Shown here piece after piece: positions 57,466 to 64,000 of a stretch of 64,000 nt of DNA (its first letter is position 1; each line of letters begins with the position of its first letter). Origin of the DNA: Arbacia lixula (lineage: Eukaryota; Echinodermata; Echinoidea; Arbacioida; Arbaciidae); NCBI GenBank assembly GCA_963669155.1, contig OZ022586.1:18697285-18761284 (forward strand). The letters run 5' to 3'. The notes beneath the pieces are model-generated. The model saw only the letters and a list, made by a program, of their open reading frames with translations, did no database searches and was not told the origin of the DNA. A program made the translations under genes and the position numbers.

Positions 57466-60400
57466 GTGGTGGTGATGGTGATGGTGATGGTGATGGTGAT
57501 GGTGATGGTGATGGTGATGATGGTAATTATGGTGTTGGTGACGTGATGATGGTGGTGGTGATGGTGATGAGGAGAAGGAGGAGGAGGAGGAGGAGGAGGA
57601 GGAGGATGAGGATGATTGTGATGATGACGATGATGATGATGACAATGATGGTGATGATGGCGATGATGATGACAATGATGGTGAGGATGGCGATGATGAT
57701 GATGACAATGATGATGATGATGGTGATGATGACAATGATGGTGATGATGGCGATGATGATGACAATGATGGTGAGGATGGCGATGATGATGATGACAATG
57801 ATGATGACGATGATGATGATGACTATGATGATGACGATGATGATGATGACAATGATGGTGATGATGGCGATGATAATGACAATTATGGTGAGGATGGCGA
57901 TGATGATGATGATGATGATGGTGATGATGACGATGGGGATGGTGGTGACACTGATGGTGATGCTGATGCTGATGGCGATGGTGATGATAAGCATAAAATA
58001 TCACGTGAAGTAGATTTCGAGATTTTCCAAATCGTGATTATGGTATCAGTAAATCAAGTGGTTTTAAGCTTGTGATAGGAATATCACATCTATTTTGATT
58101 ATACAATCGTTGAATGTACACAACATCAGAATGTCATGCAAGATCGCGAGTTAAAGGTGGCAAAATGAATAGTTGTTTTCATGCAGTGCAGTTTTATTAG
58201 GAACAAGCGATAATAATTTAGTACTTTCGTAAAAAAATACATACACCCGATTTATTATCTCTTTATGTGCTACATGTACCTGCTTTCAAAAATGATACTT
58301 ACTATACTCACAGAGAAACAGTTAATAGTTTTTAATACACAACGGGATATTATCGCATATAGTAATAAGAGCAGCAATAATACAACTGAAATATAAAATG
58401 TAAGCTTTTTATCTCTTTATGCGCCATTGAGGCATTATTGCACCGATAATACATTTTAAACCAATATTGTTTCTCTTTGTCTGGTATTAAAAAAATAATT
58501 TTATGTTATTAATCAATTACAGATGGTTCGAAGTTCCACCCCGATATACAAAAGAATGAGACACTCTATATGTACAACCCGGCCATGTGCAGGTATGACT
58601 GATAGATAAAATTTGATTATGTAGACATTTTGTTTTTATCTTACATGTCATATATATAGGAATTGAAATATTTATCATTCCTGTACTTTATACGTGTCCA
58701 TGACAGCCTGTTGAACATAATTGCACGCGTAAACATAATTTTACAGAATTATAATGCCAGTCCATATATCAATGTTTCTATTTTATGTCTAGCATTATTA
58801 CGCTTATCTACCAATTGAAAATGTCATTATCAACATGAACAATTAGCTACGTGGCTAGCTATGTAGATATATCTTTATTTATCTGCATATTTTTTTTATT
58901 ATTTCTCTCTTAAAATGTGTGTGGTCTATGTATCTATTTATCATACAAATAAAGTTTACATTATATATGAATCTAGCTATGTTCAATATATCTATTGATG
59001 TATCAGTACACATGTATGTCGATATATTTGTAAACATACCTTCCTATCAATTATTTGTTTGCCTGTCTGTCTGTCTGTCCAACTTTGTGTTTAATGCATG
59101 TATCCACAACCCGACATTATCTACTGTTAATATACGCTCCGTTCAACGAATACTTGTAACCATATGCTATTGAAAGGATGTCCAACACGAATTCAAGGAG
59201 AACATATTTTGACCTCATCACTCATTTAGATTTTGTAATGAAATTCTTTCAACCAAAACATCAACTTCACAGGTCCATGTCTTTTGACTTCATTGAAGAG
59301 GTCAACTACAAATCTCTGCCCTTGCTCAAATTCGGTCTCGCGCCCTCTACGTACTGGAATGGCACAGCCAACCCTGCCAACAGGGGCTTTTGCAGCGGCC
59401 AGCAGGAGCTGTGTGGGCCGTCGGGTGTGATGCGACAAGATCCGTGCAGGTTCGGTGAGTGGGAATGGTCCCTTCGAGGACGTGTGGATATCTCGTGAGG
59501 AAGGGAGGATCATATGGAATAATGGACCTGCCACAGGGAATTGATGATGGAATATTAAAGGGAAAGGGTAGGATGAGTGAGGGGGAAGAGGAGGAGGAGG
59601 AAGTGGAGGAAAAGCATTGGTCCAAGTAAGTAGTGATGATTTCAAAGAAAAAAATAGAATAGAATAGAAATACAGGAAATTAACGCTGAATATTAAAGTA
59701 GAAGGGGGGGGGGGGGAGAATGAGTGAGGAGAAGGAGGAGCATGAGGAGGAGGATGAGAAAGTGAAGGAGAGGAGAAAAGGAGGGGGTGGGGAGAAGGGG
59801 GTAGAAGAGGAGTAATACGAGAAAAAGAGGATGAGCCGGAAAAAAAAGTGGAAGGAAGAGGAGAAATCGCGGGATGAACAGGTAAAAAAAAAACAAGGAT
59901 CAGGAAGAGGAGGAGGAAGAGGAAGAAGACAATGAAGAGAAGAAGGAAGGGGAGAAGGTGAAGGAAGGAGGTAATGATAATGCTGCTGCAGTGCTACCGA
60001 CGATAATGATATTAGTGATGATAATGACGATATTAATGATGATGACGAAAATGAAAACCATGACAACAAAGATGATGAAGATGATTAAGATATTGATTTA
60101 GGGGATGATGTTGATGACAATACATATCCCAAGTGAGAATGTCTCTTTCCCCCTTTGTTCTTCCCCCACACCTCGCAGGCAGCCCAATGGCTATATCTAA
60201 CCCACATTTCCTTGACGGGCAGCAAAGTTTACTGGACAACGTTCATGGGTTATCGCCAAGTGACCAGCTCCATCAGAGCTATTTCGAGGTTGAACCAGTT
60301 AGTAATCTTTCCTGCAAACGATTCTCCTTACCACATATAGTGGAAAATCATCCCATGATGCACCGTACATCGACATCCGGATTTTGCTGCAGTCATGTCC

Positions 60401-62250
60401 GCTTCCGGTCTCATACACTAATGTACTACACCGGAAGCGGACGTGACTGCAAACATTTCTATACCCCCTCAAAAATCCTAAAAATAAGACGTATTATTAA
60501 AGGGTTACTTAATTAGAAAAATAAGTTCCCACTCATCTATGTACAATTATCCACTAAAAACGAATGTCACATTCGTTTGCCGTTTGACAAAAAATTGAAA
60601 AAAAAAACAACAACAGCGCGCCTCCAGTGATGTCAGAAGAGTCAAAATGCCATAAATGCCAACGGCGTGAATAAAATATCTTATTCACGCCTTTCAAACA
60701 ATACGTTACCAATGGGATCCCCAAATCTTGTCCGAGGTTTGTCCGAGTAGCAACAACTAATAGATTCAAAGTGAATTCCATCCATTGAATCTGAATGACA
60801 AGATACAGGTGAATTAAATAACGCGTTACTAGGCAGTTAGGGGGAAAGTTGTGAATACATTACGAAAATGGTCTATTGTTGACTTCTGTACAATTTATGG
60901 AATTTTGACCTCTCTAACGTCACTGGAGGCGTGCATTTTCTCACATTTTCGTCAAAATGAGAATTTATTGCGGCAAAAAATGTGAAATTCGTTTTTAGTG
61001 GATAATTTTACATAGATGAGTGGAAACTTATTTTTCTGATTTAGTAACCCTTTAATGAAATCATCAAACCTGCTTTGGTGATCGACATTTTTGAAAGACC
61101 ACTTGTCTATAAAGACCGTATGCTTTTGCAGTTTCCATTGAGAAATGTTGTCCATCTAAACCTGTATAAAAACCACGTTCTCATAGTGACCAAATATCTT
61201 GTCTCCATTGAGCGGTCTCTCTAAGCAAGTTTTTATCGACATGACATACATTGCTCTCTTTGACTTTACATCCTGCGAAACATGTTGGTTTGGACCATGT
61301 TCTTTTACAATGTCCACGATATTACAATATTACATGGTTAATGTGATGCGGTATTGCGATTACTGTACATGATCATCTATATTGTGATACTTATTCCACA
61401 TGACTGGTCATTATCTCTCGCTCTGTCTGTGTGTCTCTCATTCTCCTTCTTTCCTTCTATAAATATCTTCTTTTTTCCTCTTACTCGAGATGGAGGGGAG
61501 AGGGGGAGGACAGTCAAAGACGGGATATCAAACAAATTATCCCGCTTCCCCCCTCCCCTCCCCCCTCCCCCCTCCCCCTCCCCCCTCCCCCCTCCCCCCC
61601 TCCCCCCTCCCCCCCTCCCCCCCCCCCCCCCCCTATCGACGCACTACCCCCTTCTCACCCTCCGAGTACCTTTATCTTTATCTGGCTCTCCCACCTTCAC
61701 CCGCCCCGCCCCCCTCTGATTGTTCTTACACACAACAATTGCATGTGTTTGCTTATATATTTCCTTTCATTTCCTTTCCTTTTATTTTCTTATATTTTCT
61801 AGAAAACCGGGCTACCATTTGTGATGAGATTTCGCGTTCAAGTCAACATGTTTATAAAACCAGTTTGGGGACTGAAGTGAGTGTTGATTGTTCAGTTTCA
61901 GTCATGTGTAATTTTGTTGTTTCTGTCACGTTTCTACTACATGATTTTATCAATTAGAAATACGTGTCACCATAATTTGTTCGGGAATTCGAGAATTGCG
62001 AGTTAGTTACCGAACAACATGATGTTTAATGCGTCCATTTGAATACATTATTTGAAGAAACAATGTTATAATATTCGTTAGAACTTTTCTGACAATAATT
62101 CTTTGTTCAATTACATAGAATTGTGATTTTCTTCAGCTTCGCGTGGGTCAGAATCTTATTCCTATGCATATCAATATGGTCAATACTGTATTTAAGTTTG
62201 ATGAGAATCCCCCCCCCCCCTTCTCACACACTCTCTCTTTTCCCCCGCTC

Positions 62251-62310
<60 letters not shown>

Positions 62311-62630
62311 CTCTTTGTCTTTTTCCCTTGTGCTGTTCGCTATGTTTGTATATCTGTCCCATTCTGTCCCCCTCTCCCTCTCTCATTCCCTCTCTCTCCC
62401 TCTCTCTTTCTCTCCATGTACTCACCCTCTACGTATTTCCCTCTTGCACCCCTTCTCTCTCTATCTCTCTTTCAACCTTTAAATGTATTCCCGTCTCTCC
62501 CCTCCCTCCCTCCCGATATCCTTCTCTCCCTCCCCTTATCTCTCCCACTATCCATCCACCCATCCACCCATCTGTCAGGAACACGGGTAGTCTGAGGGAA
62601 ATGTATCTCCCGCTCCTATGGATTCAACAG
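51903..62630 (+). CDS. CD36/SCARB family protein (class B scavenger receptor or LIMP-2-like), 3' end beyond window
   Basis: Members bind lipoproteins, lipids or lysosomal enzymes through a large ectodomain held by two membrane helices. Eleven exons keep phase and give 500 codons in the window; the last exon or exons (C-terminal helix and tail) must lie beyond 64000. Visible: an N-terminal cytoplasmic tail of about 46 residues with DDDDAPLI; membrane helix at about 51-75 (VVCTGFLLLMAMGFIFSGLL); the family block PIYQSFYFFNLENP; RVTEKGPYVYR; SVSEFLWGYEDALL; NTSHSELYTVFTG; the Cys-rich GFCSGQQELCG and DPCRF; GSPMAISNPHFLDG; and SYFEVEP. Several N-x-S/T glycosylation sites are present. The start at 51903 is the only upstream ATG in frame and has a good context (gcgATGG). 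I cannot say which vertebrate member it is orthologous to; the sorting signal favours a lysosomal, LIMP-2-like role. Confidence 0.93.
52462..53185. mobile_element. hAT-like non-autonomous element, copy 2 (724 bp, inverted relative to copy 1)
   Basis: Ends cagggatgtgttatggaagg and ccttccataacacatccct are inverted. It has the same length as copy 1 (11849-12572) and is nearly identical to it. Unlike copy 1, no 8-bp flanking duplication is seen (agtttaag left, gttatatt right). It lies in intron 1 of the CD36-family gene. Confidence 0.85.
53820..53950. mobile_element. Old fragment of the hAT-like family
   Basis: Resembles the right end of copy 2 (catcaaagcattgtcatgat / attaaagctctgtcctgatt; actgatgtttgaatataatt), but strongly diverged. 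It shows that the family was active here before the two young copies arrived. Confidence 0.6.
54292..54404 (+). pseudogene. Upstream tandem duplicate of the exon 2 acceptor region
   Basis: Aligns with 54405-54540: cattgacctgacgcg / tattgacctggcgca at the start and gttgaccagagctc / attgaccagagctc at the exon part. The copy lacks the exon's downstream sequence and its acceptor CAG is degraded, so it looks unused. Confidence 0.7.
54497..54654 (+). CDS. CD36-family exon 2
   Basis: Encodes VTMIDQSSPVYSQWAHPS, PIYQSFYFFNLENPDAVI and RVTEKGPYVY. Acceptor GACGCATTCAG (poor pyrimidine tract), donor TACAG|GTCAGA, phase 0 in, 2 out. Confidence 0.93.
54791..55297. mobile_element. TTAA-flanked MITE family E, copy 2
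   Basis: Begins TTAAAGGGGAAGTTCACCCT and ends agggtgaacttccccTTTAA, long inverted arms, TTAA at both edges. Each arm contains gtgacgtcac, so the element carries two perfect CRE words. It lies in intron 2 of the CD36-family gene. Confidence 0.9.
55685..55826 (+). CDS. CD36-family exon 3
   Basis: Encodes MTIDRDNVTFNKNGTVSF and RYFFDSGRSVGPESDMIT, with two N-glycosylation sites (NVT, NGT). Acceptor CCACCCAG, donor TAATG|GTAGGT. Confidence 0.93.
56290..56373 (+). CDS. CD36-family exon 4
   Basis: Encodes NPIPFASVVTENGDLLSI and MSNVLSLQIF. Acceptor TTGCAAAAG is weak but the only one keeping phase 0; donor TTTTT|GTAAGG. Confidence 0.85.
56623..56838 (+). CDS. CD36-family exon 5
   Basis: Encodes TTAYKMKDQLFIVRSIVD, SVSEFLWGYEDALLKVAN and GHFGFCLG. 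A (CT)n microsatellite forms the polypyrimidine tract before the acceptor. Donor TTGGA|GTAAGT, phase 0. Confidence 0.95.
57173..57317 (+). CDS. CD36-family exon 6
   Basis: Encodes LNTSHSELYTVFTGKENK and DGALSFWWSAEANDLQKS. Two glycosylation sites (NTS, NKS). The acceptor again follows a long (CT)n tract; donor TTCAG|GTGATA, phase 1 out. Confidence 0.94.
57410..57990. repeat. (GAT)n-type microsatellite, about 580 bp
   Basis: Imperfect gat/ggt/gac triplets filling part of intron 6, with a gag-rich stretch near 57570-57605. Long His-, Ser- or Met-rich frames across it on either strand are compositional. Confidence 0.95.
58523..58592 (+). CDS. CD36-family exon 7
   Basis: Encodes DGSKFHPDIQKNETLYMY and NPAMC. 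Acceptor TCAATTACAG, donor GCAG|GTATGA, phase 1 in, 2 out. Confidence 0.93.
59273..59454 (+). CDS. CD36-family exon 8
   Basis: Encodes SMSFDFIEEVNYKSLPLL, GLAPSTYWNGTANPANRG and FCSGQQELCGPSGVMRQD with the conserved disulphide cysteines. Acceptor AACTTCACAG, donor TTCG|GTGAGT, phase 2 in, 1 out. Confidence 0.95.
59560..59990. repeat. GA-rich low-complexity intron sequence
   Basis: gagg/aaga-rich, with a poly-G at 59706-59716. No exon. Confidence 0.85.
60179..60297 (+). CDS. CD36-family exon 9
   Basis: Encodes SPMAISNPHFLDGQQSLL and LHQSYFEVEP, the highly conserved end of the ectodomain. Acceptor CACCTCGCAG, donor AACCA|GTTAGT, phase 1 in, 0 out. Confidence 0.94.
60391..60454. repeat. 21-bp inverted repeat (hairpin)
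   Basis: tgcagtcatgtccgcttccg g and its complement with one mismatch, about 22 bp apart. Confidence 0.85.
60497..61055. mobile_element. TTAA-flanked element with long inverted ends
   Basis: Begins TTAAAGGGTTACTTAATTAG and ends with its diverged complement, ...taaccctttaa. Arms of about 160 bp share actcatctatgta, atccactaaaaacgaat and cgcctccagtga words. Non-coding; sits in intron 9 of the CD36-family gene. Confidence 0.85.
61536..61634. repeat. C-rich microsatellite
   Basis: (cccctc)n passing into poly-C, 170 bp before exon 10. Confidence 0.9.
61803..61876 (+). CDS. CD36-family exon 10
   Basis: Encodes KTGLPFVMRFRVQVNMFI then KPVWGL, matching the TG..M....R.Q.N....P block of the family. 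Acceptor TATTTTCTAG, donor TGAA|GTGAGT, phase 0 in, 2 out. Confidence 0.92.
62254..62309. repeat. (CT)n microsatellite
   Basis: Run of CT dinucleotides in intron 10. Confidence 0.95.
62579..62630 (+). CDS. CD36-family exon 11 (last one visible)
   Basis: Encodes NTGSLREMYLPLLWIQQ, the LP.LW..E block just before the second membrane helix. Acceptor ATCTGTCAG, donor ACAG|GTGGGT, phase 0 out. Confidence 0.9.
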
Positions 62631-64000
62631 GTGGGTGTGACATCATTAATCTCACATTAACACTCCCTTCCGCTATCGAATCATTCGTCATTCTACAGCG
62701 AAGAACCGCCAACCAAACACCAACCTACCGCCGAAACAAAGCACAACACCAATAACAACAACAACACCAGTCAATCAATCAATCATTTCATTCAACCCAG
62801 ATTAATGAAACCCCTCCCCTGCCCTAAAAATAAAGCTAGCTAGAAAACCGCACCTGTGTCTGCAGTGAAACCCAAATGACGGAAAGATGACTTTTTGTAT
62901 AAATAGGCACTTTCATCATAATGACGGTTTCGTCTCCAAATATGGCGTTGCCAATGTTAGATGCTCGGGAAAGGCAAAGATCAGAAACACGTGGTACACT
63001 ACATCCTTCCCTGTCATGAATAAAATATGTTCATTCAATGTATTCATAAAAAATGTCACGTTTGACAATATTTTGAATGGTAATGAAAATATTGACTCGG
63101 ATATCTTATTGATATCAACATGACGAATATCAGATCTGTTCGAAGCATTATGGTTATGTGACGAATTCAACATTTTGTAATGTCATGTTCTTCATGCGAA
63201 TGAAAATACTGAATCGACAACGTATTGATGTTGAAATGATACATGTCAAATATGTTATAAGCAACGGTTATGTGAACATTTTAGAGGAGACATTGCATCT
63301 GTCAGCGATGTGGGCCATACAATGGGTCACATTATTTGACAATGTCAACAATAGAGCAACAGCCATGGGTAAGTACTAGGTATAAAAAAGACTTGACCCT
63401 TTTGAAAAATAATCAGAAATGGGTTACAACTTGAATCAAGCTGGAATTGGCACATCATAAAGTCAAGGTATGTCTAAGTTTTTAGAAGCACGTTTGACAT
63501 GTTTGATGATATTTCATCGATTAATTTTCTTGAAATGGTTGCGTGATGAGCATAATCATAGAAGGACCCTTCTATGTGATTCTCGATTAATTTCAGGATC
63601 ATATAAAGAAATCGACTCGAATTGATATAGTTGTTTAAATCAGACAGTATCACGTGATCCCGTAATCGTTATCATAACTGCACCTGATTTGAATTTAAAG
63701 ACCGGGTATCCATTTTGTAGGTTAAAACAAAGTACGTTATGTAGAAACCACAGAAAAATGAAAAAAAAAAAAACACCAAATAATGTATGAGAATTTCCCT
63801 CCCAAAACTGGGAGTGGAAACTGATTTTAAGCGAAATTATAGCGATCAATAGAGTTTGTGGAGATTTTGAGCGGGTCATCTGAAACCTATAGTCTAGAAT
63901 CGTGAGACCGATGTGCGCTATGGTCCGCAGTTGTGCTCTCCACGGTGCATGCGTTCAATGTGAGTAATACCCGTATCGCGCGCTGAGAGGGACTATAGGA
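62631..64000 (+). other. Intron 11 of the CD36-family gene (start), no exon seen
   Basis: No frame here resembles the expected C-terminal membrane helix and tail. Two diverged tandem copies of a ~125-bp sequence lie at about 63075-63290 (aatgaaaata(t/c)tga(c/a)tcg...). A GGTAAGT at 63368-63374 has no family-like frame in front of it. Confidence 0.6.

Noticed and set aside
57342-58013. Long His-, Ser-, Ile- and Met-rich open frames on both strands
   Set aside because: They only read through the (GAT)n microsatellite in intron 6 of the CD36-family gene; a triplet repeat stays open in several frames.
63158-63379. Open frame ending near a GGTAAGT donor-like site
   Set aside because: It does not resemble the C-terminal helix and tail of CD36 proteins, and lies in a local tandem duplication.
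1-64000. tRNA, rRNA, CRISPR arrays, LTR or virus-derived genes
   Set aside because: None seen; the repeats found are MITE-like, hAT-like, LINE remnants and tandem arrays.

Overview
The window is eukaryotic, from a metazoan: its genes are split by GT-AG introns, repeats are dense, and (CT)n, (GT)n and (GAT)n microsatellites are common. The two genes, the many short inverted-repeat elements, and frequent ACATGTACATGTA-like and TAGGCCTA-like words suggest a marine deuterostome, most likely an echinoderm such as a sea urchin. That assignment is a judgement from style and was not tested by a search.

Layout. 1-5292 is intergenic and repeat-rich. 5293-6280 is an exact 19 x 52 bp minisatellite. 6232-43312 (minus strand) is the coding part of a GREB1/GREB1-like gene. 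I read 30 coding exons that join in one unbroken frame of 2,195 codons, from an N-terminal MGNS to a C-terminal RHEEERV and stop. A CpG-rich stretch at about 47990-48600 is the likely promoter and non-coding first exon. 48600-51900 separates it from a divergent plus-strand gene, a CD36/SCARB (scavenger receptor class B / LIMP-2) family protein. That gene starts at 51903; 11 coding exons (500 codons) lie in the window and the last exon or exons are beyond 64000.

Non-coding DNA is mostly transposon debris: at least three MITE families with TTAA at their ends, a foldback MITE with TA target sites, a 724-bp hAT-like element in two near-identical inverted copies, LINE 3' remnants, and two families of intron-resident elements with ~155-bp internal tandem repeats. 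No LTR element or virus-derived gene was recognised.

Main points of interest: (1) the minisatellite unit contains the last codons and the stop codon of GREB1, so the C-terminus of the protein lies inside the array; (2) a MITE insertion forms most of the 5' splice site after GREB1 exon 5; (3) the tandem units in GREB1 introns carry many perfect nuclear-receptor DR1 words; (4) the CD36-family protein has an acidic dileucine signal (DDDDAPLI) on its N-terminal tail, where LIMP-2 carries a similar signal at its C-terminus; (5) pieces of exons are tandemly duplicated into introns in at least three places.
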